From Paenibacillus sp. MMS20-IR301 (GTDB taxonomy: Bacteria; Bacillota; Bacilli; Paenibacillales; Paenibacillaceae): a stretch of 64,000 nt of DNA. The translations under genes and the position numbers were made by a program. A model generated the notes under the pieces. The model ran no database searches, was not told where the DNA came from, and saw only the letters and a list, made by a program, of their open reading frames with translations. Positions 27,100-36,604 of the stretch are shown here, piece after piece. Positions within the stretch are counted from its first letter, which is position 1. The number at the start of each line of letters is the position of its first letter. The stretch covers positions 7,461,001 through 7,525,000 of the forward strand of contig NZ_CP135275.1 in NCBI RefSeq assembly GCF_032302195.1, written 5' to 3'.

Positions 27100-27320
27100 A
27101 TAGCTATCTTCAGTTCCAGAAGGAAACTCAGGGATAACTGTATTGTGTGCAATTAAAAGAAGCGGTAAGGAGGTGCCGGATCATATAGCTGCATTCGGTA
27201 CAACTAAATCCGTCCAAATACGTAATAACAAGCTACTCTTGGCAGTTTAGTTGCACGAAATACAGCTAAACCGGTAATGGGCAGACAATCAGATCATTTA
27301 GCTGTACGAAGTGCACTTAT
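27100..27320. repeat. Intergenic palindromic repeat cluster A
   Basis: The 530-base gap 26882-27411 has no supported gene. From about 27119 it carries GGAAACTCAGGGATAACTGT followed by variants of one palindromic unit, clearest as TTTAGTTGCACGAAATACAG then CTAAA (about 27246-27270), and TTTAGCTGTACGAAGTGCAC (about 27298). The same series in the same order occurs at 58240-58460. The left part of the gap (26990-27030) contains TAACGGACACC, a word that also appears inverted at 42799-42809. Confidence 0.6.
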
Positions 27321-27411
27321 CATAACGTTGTTGGGATGAAACAAACCTGGCGCAAACGAGCTCTCCCTTTTCATTTCACTGGTTAAAATCTGCTGCCAAT
27401 TTGCTGCTCGG

Positions 27412-28380
27412 TCAGTGTTCTGAGCCGTCAGCAACAGCAGGCGTGTGGACAGGCTGCTCCAGCAGCTGTGAGCCGTCCTCAAGCCGGAGCCAGGTCGTGA
27501 ACTGCCGCTCACCCTGCGTTAACCGGATAACGCGTGCTCCGCGCATGAAGCCCTCACGGCCGTATGTATTGTAGCCGGTGGCCCGTCCATAGCTGAGCCG
27601 GATTCCGTGCAGGCTGCCGGTGAAGTCGTTCACATGATCATGTCCGCAAAAAGTCCCCATCACATCGCCCATCTCCACCAGTGCCGTGAACAATCCGGAA
27701 TTCAGCACCGGAGCGCAGACCTGCTCATGCTTGTGTCCGTAACAGGTCTCCTTAGCCCACATCTCGGCATATTCCGGCAGCGGGATATGGAAGAAGGCCA
27801 GCGCAGGCAGCTTCTCCTGGCCGGGCCGGGAGTTCAGCTGTTCTGATTGTGCGGTCAGCCATTGAATCTGATTGCGCTGCACCCAGTTGTAGCCGGGGAT
27901 CTGCTCCAGGCTGGAGTAAGCGCCTGTGTCCAGCATATAGAGGATTGCGCTTGTACTGCCGTCTGTGCCTGTAATTTCAAGGGTGTAGTTGCCCGCACCG
28001 GGCAGCTCCTCAGGGCCGGCTTCAGCCAGGCAGTGCGGGTGCTCCAGTGCCGTCTCCATCAGCTCGCTGTAAGTAACGCCTTTCTCGGTATCATGATTGC
28101 CGAAGACGAAAGCCCAGGGAGTGCCTGACGCTTCCACAGCAGCAACAGCATCGCGGAACGCCTGCCGGGGATTGCTGCATTCGGTGTCGCCCTCCGGAAC
28201 GGGTCCGGTGTATACAAGATCGCCTGTGAAAATAACCAGGTCCGGCTGCTCCGCCTTAAGTACGCGCTCCATAAGCCCCCGGGTACGCTGGTCCTCGGCT
28301 CTTCCGTCCATCCAGTGAAGATCGGTGAACTGTACAATGTTGAATGTTCCATCCTGCCGGAATGATAATTTGTGATTCAT
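27412..28380 (-). CDS. Calcineurin-like metallophosphoesterase
   Basis: 322 residues from ATG 28380, chosen because AAGGGGG lies seven bases upstream; a longer frame starts at 28407 without a good site. Metal-binding motifs are in order: FTDLHW (DxH), VIFTGDLVY (GDxx), FVFGNHDTE (GNHD/E), FFHIPLPEY (H) and FCGHDHVND (GHxH). Similar proteins are annotated as purple acid phosphatase-like or Icc-type phosphoesterases. No signal peptide, so it is probably cytoplasmic. The substrate is unknown. It lies downstream of, but separated by a terminator from, the GH94-GH3 operon. Confidence 0.9.
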   Translation of the reverse strand: MNHKLSFRQDGTFNIVQFTDLHWMDGRAEDQRTRGLMERVLKAEQPDLVIFTGDLVYTGPVPEGDTECSNPRQAFRDAVAAVEASGTPWAFVFGNHDTEKGVTYSELMETALEHPHCLAEAGPEELPGAGNYTLEITGTDGSTSAILYMLDTGAYSSLEQIPGYNWVQRNQIQWLTAQSEQLNSRPGQEKLPALAFFHIPLPEYAEMWAKETCYGHKHEQVCAPVLNSGLFTALVEMGDVMGTFCGHDHVNDFTGSLHGIRLSYGRATGYNTYGREGFMRGARVIRLTQGERQFTTWLRLEDGSQLLEQPVHTPAVADGSEH

Positions 28381-28554
28381 GCAGCTTGCCCCCTTCTGAT
28401 CATCCAAATCATGAGTTCAATTGAAGCTTTAGTGTTAAAATGTTGTTTTATATTGATTCATGTGTTTTCATGTTGATTCTATGACTGGAAGGTGATTCTG
28501 TCAAGCTCAAGTTTACAAGGATGAGTGTATCCTAGAGTTCTTATTGAAGCTGTG

Positions 28555-28605
28555 TCAAAAAAGCGCCAATCCCGGTGCACTCGAAAGTGAACAGAATTGG
28601 CGCTT
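28555..28605 (-). terminator. Terminator of the GH94-GH3 operon
   Basis: AAGCGCCAAT (28561-28570) and ATTGGCGCTT (28596-28605) form a perfect 10-bp stem. On the minus strand it is followed by a run of T. Confidence 0.9.
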
Positions 28606-28639
28606 GCTGCCTGTGCGGCTGATTGGACTCGAGAATAGC

Positions 28640-30805
28640 TTACCCGATCCAGATCCGCTGCGTACTGTGGTCGCCGGAGCTGCGGCCCAGCATAATATCG
28701 AATTCTCCGGGCTCGAAGATGAGCTGGTCATCCTGGCCGTAGAACATAAGCATATCTCTGGTAATCTCAAAGGTAACTGTCTGCTTCTCGTGCGGGGCAA
28801 GCGTAAGCTGCCGGAAGCCCTTCAGCTCCTTCACCGGGCGGACGACGCTTGCGGTCACATCGCGGATATAGAGCTGTACGGTCTCCTTGCCGGGAACCTC
28901 TGAGGTGTTCTCCACATCGATGGAGGCCAGCACCCGGTCAGCTCCTGCCGCTTCCACCTGGAGGCCGCTGTAGTCGAAGCTGGAGTAGCTCAGACCGTAG
29001 CCGAAGCAGAACAGCGGATCATTCGGGATATCCAGATAACGGGTTACATAACGCACGTTTGGATATTGCGGATCATAAGGGCGGCCGGTCTGGTAAGCAT
29101 TATAGTAGACCGGAATCTGTCCTACAGAATAAGGGAAGCTCATGGACAGGCGTCCGGACGGATTGTAATCGCCGAACAGGACATCCGCGATCGAGTTGCC
29201 GGACTCGTTGCCCAGGAACCAGGCCTGTACCAGCGCATCGCTGGCATCCAGCACCGGTGCAAGCTCCAGCGGGCGGCCGCTGAAGATGATGGTGACCACC
29301 GGCTTGCCGGTATCCTTCAGGCGGCGGATCAGCTTCTCCTGATGGGCGGACAGCCGCAGGCTGGCTTTGCTGCCGCCTTCGCCGGTGTCCTGCTGATTCT
29401 CGCCGACAGCGGCCAGAATCACATCGCAATCCTTCAGCTGCTCATAGGCTGCCTCGGTCTCGTCTTCGACATCGAAGATGCCCTCCAGCATACTGCCCAG
29501 CTCGCCGGTCATTGCAGTAAGGATATCTCCTGCCGGGATTTTGCCGGTTATACCGGAATAGAGGGAGACCGCCGGATCCTTCTCGGTTCCGGCCCAGCCG
29601 CCCAGTACATTGACTGAAGTGGCGAACGGACCGGCGAGGCCGATCTTCATTCCCCGCTTCAGCGGCAATACCTGATTGTCGTTCTTCAGCAGCACCACCG
29701 AGCTTGCGCCCAGCTCCCGTGCAGCCTGCAGATGCTCAGGGCGGGGTTTGTCTGCTTCGTCTGCTTCCGGGTCTGCATCCTTGAACGGGTTCTCGAACAA
29801 GCCGAGCGCATCCTTAAGCTCCAGCACCCGGGTAACAGCTTCGTCGATCAGGGCGGTATCCAGCAGTCCTTCTTCAACCAGGGCGGCACCATGGTTCAGA
29901 TAATGGGTGGACATCATCTCAATGTCGAGACCCGCAGCAATACTCTTCTGCGCGGCTTCGCGGCCGTCCCGGGCAGCGCCGTGCGGCACCAGCTCGTTCA
30001 CCGAGTTGAAGTCGGCGATGGTTACGCCGTCAAAGCCCCATTCCTCGCGCAGAATGCCGCGGAGCAGCTTGCTGTTGCCGCTGGCCGGAATGCGGTCAAT
30101 GGTGTTGAACGCGGCCATCACCATCGCCACACCCGCATCTACCGCCGCCTTATAGGCAGGCAGGTAGAATTCACGGAGCACACCGCTGGACATATCCACG
30201 GTGTTATATTCACGGCCGCCCTCAGGCGCACCGTAGCCGGCAAAGTGCTTCACGCAGGCAGCGATCCGCCCCGGCTCCTTCAGGTCCTTGCCCTGATAGC
30301 CCCGGACCATGCTCTCGGTCACGCGGGCATTCAGGTAAGGGTCCTCACCGGAGGTCTCCATGACCCGGCCCCAGCGCGGATCGCGCACGAGATCGGTCAT
30401 GGGGGAGAAGGTGAGGTGAATACCGGCAGCGGCGCTCTCTCTGGCGGCAACTTCGGCGAACCGTTCGCAGGCTTCGAGGTCGAAGCTGCAGCCCAGTGCG
30501 AGCGGAATCGGCAGAATGGTACGGTAGCCGTGGATAACATCGGCCATGAAGAGCAGCGGAATCTTTTGGCGGCTTGCTGCAAGATGCCGCGTCTGCAGCT
30601 CAATTACATTCCGTGCTCCAATGCCGTTCAGAACGCTTCCGATTTTATCCATTACCTGCGGCTTGATGTTAAGTTCTTTGAATGGACCTGTTAAATCCAC
30701 GGTATCATCCAGACCCCAATAATAAGGACCGAGCTGGGTTAGTTGGGCCAGCTTTTCGTCTAGCGTCATATCGTTCACTAGCTCTTGGATAAACGGTTTA
30801 GTCAT
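28640..30805 (-). CDS. GH3 beta-glucosidase, probable sophorose/beta-1,2-glucoside hydrolase
   Basis: 721 residues without signal peptide, so intracellular. The (beta/alpha)8 domain (about 1-350) shows MADVIHGYRTILPIPLALG, RDPRWGRVMETSGEDPYL and CVKHFAGYG. The nucleophile is D265 in GVTIADFNSV. A second alpha/beta sandwich domain (about 375-580) and a fibronectin type III-like C-terminal domain (about 630-715) complete the BglX-type order. It is the second gene of an operon, 30 bases after a GH94 phosphorylase. In Listeria innocua the paired GH3 enzyme (Lin1840) prefers beta-1,2-linked glucosides; that specificity here is an inference from the shared gene order. Ribosome site GAAGGAG before ATG. 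Confidence 0.93.
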   Translation of the reverse strand: MTKPFIQELVNDMTLDEKLAQLTQLGPYYWGLDDTVDLTGPFKELNIKPQVMDKIGSVLNGIGARNVIELQTRHLAASRQKIPLLFMADVIHGYRTILPIPLALGCSFDLEACERFAEVAARESAAAGIHLTFSPMTDLVRDPRWGRVMETSGEDPYLNARVTESMVRGYQGKDLKEPGRIAACVKHFAGYGAPEGGREYNTVDMSSGVLREFYLPAYKAAVDAGVAMVMAAFNTIDRIPASGNSKLLRGILREEWGFDGVTIADFNSVNELVPHGAARDGREAAQKSIAAGLDIEMMSTHYLNHGAALVEEGLLDTALIDEAVTRVLELKDALGLFENPFKDADPEADEADKPRPEHLQAARELGASSVVLLKNDNQVLPLKRGMKIGLAGPFATSVNVLGGWAGTEKDPAVSLYSGITGKIPAGDILTAMTGELGSMLEGIFDVEDETEAAYEQLKDCDVILAAVGENQQDTGEGGSKASLRLSAHQEKLIRRLKDTGKPVVTIIFSGRPLELAPVLDASDALVQAWFLGNESGNSIADVLFGDYNPSGRLSMSFPYSVGQIPVYYNAYQTGRPYDPQYPNVRYVTRYLDIPNDPLFCFGYGLSYSSFDYSGLQVEAAGADRVLASIDVENTSEVPGKETVQLYIRDVTASVVRPVKELKGFRQLTLAPHEKQTVTFEITRDMLMFYGQDDQLIFEPGEFDIMLGRSSGDHSTQRIWIG

Positions 30806-30835
30806 GGCGTACTCCTTCGTAAGCGTACTGAAAAG

Positions 30836-33800
30836 TTATTGTCTCAAATAGATATGCAGTTCATCGCCAGGCAGCGCAAGCAGGTGGTTCTTCGCAAGGC
30901 TTACGGCACCCGGACGGTATGGGTTAGGCAGAATCTGGCCGGTAACTGCTGCTCCTGCTGCCAGCACCTCAGGGGTGCGGGCCGGGCCATGGCCGATATG
31001 ATAGATGAAGCTCATCCGGCGGCCGAAGCATTCATAAGTGAAGCGCAGCCCGTCCAGGCTGGATGGCAGTACCGGATCAATAATCAGCTCTTCATCGCTG
31101 AAGCGGATGCCGAGCACCGCTGAGATGAGCTGGTTGAGATAGATTCCGGGACCGCTGGAATACAGGCGCCAGCCGCCTTTGACCTCTACGCTGCCGTCGC
31201 GCAGCTGGTCGAAGTTCTGCTGGTAGCTGTAACGGTCAGGGAAATCCCCGTCCGAGCTGCTGAAGTACATATTGCTCTGGCGCAGCTGGGCGTTAGGAAC
31301 GGTCTGCCGGATGTTGATCGGATTGATCTGGAACAGCCCGTTCCAGGCGCGGTCCGCTTCGCCGAGCTTGGCGGATGCCTCAAGATAACGGATATGGGCA
31401 TGCACATACTGCAGGCTGATCTCGCGGCCTACACTGGCTGCCTGCTCAGCACGGCGGAAGAAGGTGCTTACGCCGCCTTCATAACGGGCCGGGCGGTCCA
31501 TCAGGCGGACGCCGTCCGGACAGTTCAGGTGCTCGTCGATCAGGCGCAGATTCTCTGCCGCCTGCTCCGGAGTGACCAGTTCAGCAATAATGCTGCGGGT
31601 CATCGGGAGCAGCCGGTAACGGATGCCGGTCTGCTCATCCAGCGGATGGAGCATATAATCGATGCTGCCGTCTTCCTGGAAGTACGCGAAGCCGGCGATG
31701 ACGCCATCCTTGATCAGCAGCGTACGGAAGGATTCCTTCATCTCATCAGCCATCTCTGCAAGACTGGCGGAGAATTCAGGATCGGATACCGTCACCCGTG
31801 ACAGGTTGCGGATGACCTGAAAGGCCAGAGCCACTGTCCAGGCGCTGACAAGCTTGGTCTTCAGCGCTTCATCAGCAGGCTGGAGGGTATCATCCCAGTC
31901 ACCGCCTGCATAGTTAATCAGGGCTGTACCCGGTATGAAACGGTCACGGATCGTAACTACTGCATCCTTGACATGCTCCAGGATAGTCGCTGTCTGCCCG
32001 CTTGGCTGGGCATCAGCCAGATGGTGGTAGCCGACCTCTTCCTTGAGAATGGAGTAGTCACCTGTAGCGGTGATGTAGTCGCTGATGCATTTCAGCGGCC
32101 AGAGCACAACATCGCCATGCCATTCATGGGCCTGGACCGGATGCTGGTCGAACATGAACCATTGCGGCCATTCCCGGCTCTCCCACAGCTGATGCGAGTA
32201 GATCGTCAGCAGTACATTCCGGGCCAGCTCATAGTGCTGGGTCATCAGGAAATATTCTATCGGCCCCTGGCATACATCACGGGTGCCCCAGGCGGCTCCG
32301 CCCGGCTGTTCGAGGCCATGCGGCATAATGAAGTGGGTCATGGCATTGTGGGTATACCACCATACCGTTTCGTTCAGAATCTCAACCCGTGACTGCTCTG
32401 TACCTTCAAGCTGAAGCTGGAAGCCGGAGCTGAAGGCTTCGTAGAATTTGCTGTATAATGCCGTCTCAGTCTCCAGGGTGTAAGGGAGCGCCAGCGGCTC
32501 AAGATCACCTTTAGTAAGCCGGCCTTGCACAATCAGCTGGAAGCCGGCCGACTGCGTTACCGAGAGGGTCAACAGTGTTCCGTTACGCGGCTGATTATCC
32601 TGGTAGAATACCCGGTCATCGCTGTAGGTATAGGCTGTTCCGGGCAGCTGGATATCGAAATGCAGGCCGGGATAAGGATGCTGCGGCGGCAGGGCTTCCG
32701 CCGGAAGAATCCGCAGAATTCCGTCCTGCGGCTCCACTCTGACCGGATGCTGGAATTCATGCTCGCCCATAACGAGCTGATTCGTAATGTAATAATCGTA
32801 AGCCTGGCCGGTCTTCGATTGGACCTGCAGGGCAAGATCAGGCTGGCCTGCTGCTGTGAAGACGGTTACCGTCAAGACATCGCCCGGCAGCTGATAATGC
32901 CATTTGGCAAAGTTAACGCCCATTTCGTATGCCGCCGGCAGTGTGAGCAGCCGGTAGACACCGTCCAGACGGACATAGATACGCTGGCCGCTGTTATGCT
33001 GGATATTCAGCAGGCCGCGCGGTGTAGAGAGCAGCTTATGGAAAGAGGTATTCCCGGCAACGGTCTGGCCGTTGAACAGTCCGTACATATAGTTGGTGGA
33101 GGAGATCAGGTTATTGTCGACTTGTTTATCGTCCAGCAGAGTAGTGATGATATGGCCGTGCGGGCGTTCAACCCGCAGCTCCTTCGGCTGGAGAACTACA
33201 TGGACATGCCCTTCGGTGAAGAAGGAGAGCAGCTCGCCATCCTCGGTCTCTTCAAGCTTCCGCTGCGGGTAGGCGGCATTAATCTCCGCCTGTGACCACT
33301 GCGGAGAGACATAAGGTGCGCCGATGGAGCTGCTGAGCACAGTTTCTTCTCCATGCCGGAGCTCTTCACCCTGGTTCCAGTCAATCTCTTCATAAGCCGC
33401 CTGCAGCTCGTCCTGGAACTCGAGTTCTGTAACCGCAGCCGGATGAGTAGGGCGGAACAGCCCGTAGAAGGCGAACGCCACAGGCTCACTCAGAGTTACA
33501 GCCTCAGTCTGCAGTGCAGTGTAGGCCAGCTCATATTGATAATTGCGGCTTTGCAGATTGCCCTCCAGCGCCTCAGGCACATAGCTGCCCTTGTAGGACA
33601 AGCCGAAGAACTGCGTGGCATCTGTCGAATAATGGATGGCCCGGGTGCCTGTAACTCCCTGCTGAAGATAAGGGAAGTCCTCGCCCTGCGGCTGATTCTG
33701 GCGGGAGCAGACGGCGTAACCGTGAGGACCTTCCCAGATGCTATGATCCAGATACTGGCTCATATACAGCTCGTTGGCAAGCACACCGCCTTTGCCGGCG

Positions 33801-34186
33801 ACGCCGATATCCTGCCCGTATACCACATCCACTTTCTCGCCGCTGCCGGAGAGCTGAACCTGCCAGAACCAGATTCCGTTCCGGGCAGGCGCGAATGTCA
33901 CACGGTAACCGATCGCTTCAATAGAGCCTGTATAAATTAGCCTGTCCTGGGAATAAGCCAGCTTGGAGCCGGAGCGGATGCCGAGCAGCGGATAACTGCG
34001 GATACCTTGCTCCGTATACACGCGCAGATAAATATTGTTAGCCGATCCGTCTGCCGGATTGCCTTGGAACTGATTGATTAGCGTAGCCTCATGGGTGAAT
34101 TCGAAGATATCCCCCGAAGGCAGGAACGTATACTTAAGATCATCCCGGGTTAAGGTAATCAGGTTCATATGTTGTTTGAAAATCAT
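30836..34186 (-). CDS. GH94 phosphorylase, probable 1,2-beta-oligoglucan phosphorylase
   Basis: 1116 residues from ATG 34186 (GAGAGGG five bases upstream; a TTG six codons earlier is less likely). An N-terminal beta-sandwich region runs to about 600, followed by an (alpha/alpha)6 barrel. GGAAWGTRDVCQG and GDVVLWPLKCISDY are typical of GH94, and GGDWDD (about residues 761-766 from this start) aligns with the catalytic general-acid DWND-type motif. The enzyme should split an oligosaccharide with phosphate to alpha-glucose-1-phosphate. The length near 1100 and the neighbours (GH3, importer, LacI) match the sophoro-oligosaccharide phosphorylase type rather than the ~800-residue cellobiose phosphorylases. 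No signal peptide. First gene of the minus-strand operon. Confidence 0.88.
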   Translation of the reverse strand: MIFKQHMNLITLTRDDLKYTFLPSGDIFEFTHEATLINQFQGNPADGSANNIYLRVYTEQGIRSYPLLGIRSGSKLAYSQDRLIYTGSIEAIGYRVTFAPARNGIWFWQVQLSGSGEKVDVVYGQDIGVAGKGGVLANELYMSQYLDHSIWEGPHGYAVCSRQNQPQGEDFPYLQQGVTGTRAIHYSTDATQFFGLSYKGSYVPEALEGNLQSRNYQYELAYTALQTEAVTLSEPVAFAFYGLFRPTHPAAVTELEFQDELQAAYEEIDWNQGEELRHGEETVLSSSIGAPYVSPQWSQAEINAAYPQRKLEETEDGELLSFFTEGHVHVVLQPKELRVERPHGHIITTLLDDKQVDNNLISSTNYMYGLFNGQTVAGNTSFHKLLSTPRGLLNIQHNSGQRIYVRLDGVYRLLTLPAAYEMGVNFAKWHYQLPGDVLTVTVFTAAGQPDLALQVQSKTGQAYDYYITNQLVMGEHEFQHPVRVEPQDGILRILPAEALPPQHPYPGLHFDIQLPGTAYTYSDDRVFYQDNQPRNGTLLTLSVTQSAGFQLIVQGRLTKGDLEPLALPYTLETETALYSKFYEAFSSGFQLQLEGTEQSRVEILNETVWWYTHNAMTHFIMPHGLEQPGGAAWGTRDVCQGPIEYFLMTQHYELARNVLLTIYSHQLWESREWPQWFMFDQHPVQAHEWHGDVVLWPLKCISDYITATGDYSILKEEVGYHHLADAQPSGQTATILEHVKDAVVTIRDRFIPGTALINYAGGDWDDTLQPADEALKTKLVSAWTVALAFQVIRNLSRVTVSDPEFSASLAEMADEMKESFRTLLIKDGVIAGFAYFQEDGSIDYMLHPLDEQTGIRYRLLPMTRSIIAELVTPEQAAENLRLIDEHLNCPDGVRLMDRPARYEGGVSTFFRRAEQAASVGREISLQYVHAHIRYLEASAKLGEADRAWNGLFQINPINIRQTVPNAQLRQSNMYFSSSDGDFPDRYSYQQNFDQLRDGSVEVKGGWRLYSSGPGIYLNQLISAVLGIRFSDEELIIDPVLPSSLDGLRFTYECFGRRMSFIYHIGHGPARTPEVLAAGAAVTGQILPNPYRPGAVSLAKNHLLALPGDELHIYLRQ

Positions 34187-34293
34187 AACAACCCTCTCTT
34201 TCAAGAATCATGGTTAGGACATGGATTAGAATAGGGGAATTCGTTATCAGCTGTCACAAATACAAACTGACATGTCCGTGTAAAGAATTAATA

Positions 34294-34303
34294 GAAACGT
34301 TTC
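34294..34303. promoter_or_regulatory. LacI/CcpA-type operator GAAACGTTTC, GH94 side
   Basis: Perfect 10-bp palindrome, in the wider context TAGAAACGTTTCCATA. It lies just downstream of the start expected from the minus-strand promoter, so a bound repressor would block GH94-GH3 transcription. Confidence 0.7.
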
Positions 34304-34321
34304 CATAAGTGATACACCTCG

Positions 34322-34350
34322 ATATTAGTCTGAAGATGAAAAAAAGTCAA
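34322..34350 (-). promoter_or_regulatory. Promoter of the GH94-GH3 operon
   Basis: On the minus strand TTGACT (34350-34345), a 17-base spacer and TAATAT (34327-34322). It fires toward the GH94 gene about 130 bases away. Confidence 0.75.
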
Positions 34351-34432
34351 TTCTCAGCAAAAAAAAGGCTGTTTTATATTTTTTAACGGACTGTTTGTAA
34401 TAATAGTACTTGTAATTCAAAAAAAAATTTAT

Positions 34433-34462
34433 TTGACAGCGTATACAATCTGGAGTTATGCT
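34433..34462 (+). promoter_or_regulatory. Promoter of the sugar ABC importer operon
   Basis: TTGACA (34433-34438), 18-base spacer, TATGCT (34457-34462). The GAAACGTTTC operator at 34493-34502 follows at about +25. Confidence 0.65.
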
Positions 34463-34492
34463 CTGTGCAAGGGGAAACACAAAGAAATGATG

Positions 34493-34502
34493 GAAACGTT
34501 TC
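34493..34502. promoter_or_regulatory. LacI/CcpA-type operator GAAACGTTTC, transporter side
   Basis: Second perfect copy, in the context TGGAAACGTTTCTATA, 199 bases centre to centre from the first. The LacI-family regulator at 38251 is the natural candidate ligand; CcpA is an alternative. Confidence 0.7.
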
Positions 34503-34662
34503 TATAACGTTCAATACGGTTAATAGTGAGTGACAAGTATTATTCAGTACAAGTAATAGTTAAGGGCAGATGCGCAAATGTTATTAAAGCTGCAGGACAA
34601 GAACTGAAACAAAGACAAGAAATGTATGCGGCTATGCATCGTTCAATTTGGAGGTGGGCTCA

Positions 34663-35598
34663 TTGGCAAGAATTGTACAAGGGGGCAGGAATATTGCCCG
34701 GGATTTACTGAAGAACAAAGTGCTGTATCTCATGCTGCTGCCTGTTATTGTGTATTTCGCGGTCTTTCATTATGCGGTAATGCCCGGCGCTTACGTTGCA
34801 TTCGTCGATTACAAGCTTAACAAAGGGATCTTCGGCAGTGACTTCATCGGGCTCAAGAACTTCGAATTCCTGGTGCAGACCGGAGAGCTCTGGAATATCA
34901 CCAAGAATACACTGCTCTATAATCTGGTTTTCCTTGCTTTAGGTAATATTATTCAAATTGTGTTTGCCATCATGTTATCGGAGATTGCCGGTAAGTGGTT
35001 CAAGAAGATCTCCCAGTCGGTTATTCTCCTGCCGAACTTCATCTCAATGGTTATCGTCGGTGTATTTGCTTACAACCTGTTCAACTTCAACTCCGGGTTC
35101 ATCAACACCATCATGTCCGGAGCCGGACTTGACCGGTATGAGTTCTATTCCGATCCTGGCATCTGGAAATATATCATTGTGGCTTTTAAGATCTGGGCCG
35201 GTACCGGTTACGGTATGATTGTCTATCTGGCAGCCATCACAGGCATTAACCATGACCTGTACGAAGCCGCCTACATGGACGGGGCAACCACCTGGCAGCG
35301 GATCCGCTACATGACCCTGCCGATTCTGAAACCGACTTTTATTCTGCTTCTATTGTTCGGTATGGGCGGAATCCTCAAGGGCTCCTTCGACCTGTTCTAC
35401 AATCTCATTGGCACAAACTCCGTGCTGTATCCGCAGACGGATATTATAGATACTTATGTCTTCCGTTCCCTGGTGGGACAATTCAACTTCTCGATGGGTG
35501 CAGCTGTAGGCTTCTATCAATCCTTATTCGGCCTGCTTCTGGTGCTTGTGGTGAACTTCATTGTACGCAAGGTTGAACCGGACAGCGCGCTGTTCTAA
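34663..35598 (+). CDS. Sugar ABC transporter permease (LplB-type)
   Basis: About 311 residues and six membrane spans. The EAA loop that contacts the ATPase is present as YEAAYMDGATTWQRIRYMTLP (about 205-225). MLPVIVYFAVFHYAVMPGAY at the N-terminus and the C-terminal VNFIVRKVEPDSALF are typical of LplB-like permeases in Paenibacillus. TTG start at 34663 chosen because GGAGGTG lies six bases upstream. It pairs with the next gene. No ATPase gene is linked; a shared MsmX-like ATPase is expected. Probable cargo, from context, is sophoro-oligosaccharides. Confidence 0.92.
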   Translation: MARIVQGGRNIARDLLKNKVLYLMLLPVIVYFAVFHYAVMPGAYVAFVDYKLNKGIFGSDFIGLKNFEFLVQTGELWNITKNTLLYNLVFLALGNIIQIVFAIMLSEIAGKWFKKISQSVILLPNFISMVIVGVFAYNLFNFNSGFINTIMSGAGLDRYEFYSDPGIWKYIIVAFKIWAGTGYGMIVYLAAITGINHDLYEAAYMDGATTWQRIRYMTLPILKPTFILLLLFGMGGILKGSFDLFYNLIGTNSVLYPQTDIIDTYVFRSLVGQFNFSMGAAVGFYQSLFGLLLVLVVNFIVRKVEPDSALF

Positions 35599-35626
35599 GA
35601 CAAGACACGAAACAGGGGTGATAAGC

Positions 35627-36529
35627 ATGGCAAGTACGTCCACTAAAATTAAACAGGATTCCGGCAGCATTTTCATAAAACTGATCAGCTATATCTGCAT
35701 CACAATCTTTGCACTGTTCTGTCTGTTTCCCTTTGCACTGATGATCTCCTCGTCCTTCATGAACGAGCAGGAAATTGTGCGCGAGGGTTACAAGCTTATT
35801 CCGAATGAGTTCTCCTTCAAGGCCTATGAGGTGCTGCTCGGCAGTTCCACCAAACTGCTCGATGCCTATCAGGTCACTATTTTTATAACAGTTGTAGGTA
35901 CGGTACTGGGTCTGTTCATGATGTCGATGGCCGGATTCGTCCTGAACCGCAAGGATTTCAAATACCGTAACTTCTTCTCGTTCCTGATCTACTTCACAAC
36001 GCTGTTCAGCGGCGGTCTGATCCCGACTTACATTCTGATGGTGAAGCATCTTCATCTGAAGGACAGTCTGTTCGCCATGATTCTGCCGGCTGTAGTCGGA
36101 GCCTGGTCGATCTTCCTGATGCGTAACTTCATGAAGGCGATCCCGGACTCCCTGTATGAATCGGCTACAATTGACGGGGCTGGTGACTTCCATATTTACT
36201 GGAGGATCTTCATGCCGCTGGCGGTTCCGTCTCTGGCAACGATCGGGCTGTTCTCGGCGCTCGGCTTCTGGAATGAATGGTATAACGGGATGCTCTATAT
36301 GGATACCCCGGCCAAATATCCGCTCCAGTACTTCCTGCAGCGAATGGTGGCCCAGACTAATATGGGCAGCCTGATTAACTCGGGGGCGGTCATTAATACC
36401 GCTGATCTGCCGACGCAATCCATCAAAATGGCAACAGCAGTTATGGCCACAGGCCCAATCATTCTGCTCTATCCATTCGTTCAGCGTTACTTCGTAACCG
36501 GTCTGACGATCGGTGCTGTTAAGGGTTAA
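35627..36529 (+). CDS. Sugar ABC transporter permease (LplC/YtcP-type)
   Basis: 300 residues from ATG 35627 behind AGGGGTG; longer in-frame starts overlap the previous gene and lack a site. Six membrane spans, starting with YICITIFALFCLFPFALMIS. The EAA loop reads YESATIDGAGDFHIYWRIFMP (about 188-208). The terminus TGLTIGAVKG is the usual end of this permease class. It forms the heterodimeric channel with the upstream permease. Confidence 0.92.
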   Translation: MASTSTKIKQDSGSIFIKLISYICITIFALFCLFPFALMISSSFMNEQEIVREGYKLIPNEFSFKAYEVLLGSSTKLLDAYQVTIFITVVGTVLGLFMMSMAGFVLNRKDFKYRNFFSFLIYFTTLFSGGLIPTYILMVKHLHLKDSLFAMILPAVVGAWSIFLMRNFMKAIPDSLYESATIDGAGDFHIYWRIFMPLAVPSLATIGLFSALGFWNEWYNGMLYMDTPAKYPLQYFLQRMVAQTNMGSLINSGAVINTADLPTQSIKMATAVMATGPIILLYPFVQRYFVTGLTIGAVKG

Positions 36530-36604
36530 TGGACATCTTCCTGATCAAAAGGTGTTTATTATAAATGCAAGACTTTTACAAACAGAAAAAGGGAGGCTTA
36601 CCTA

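Noticed and set aside
29732..30694. 320-codon plus-strand open frame opposite GH3
   Set aside because: Complete overlap with the GH3 catalytic domain and no start signal.
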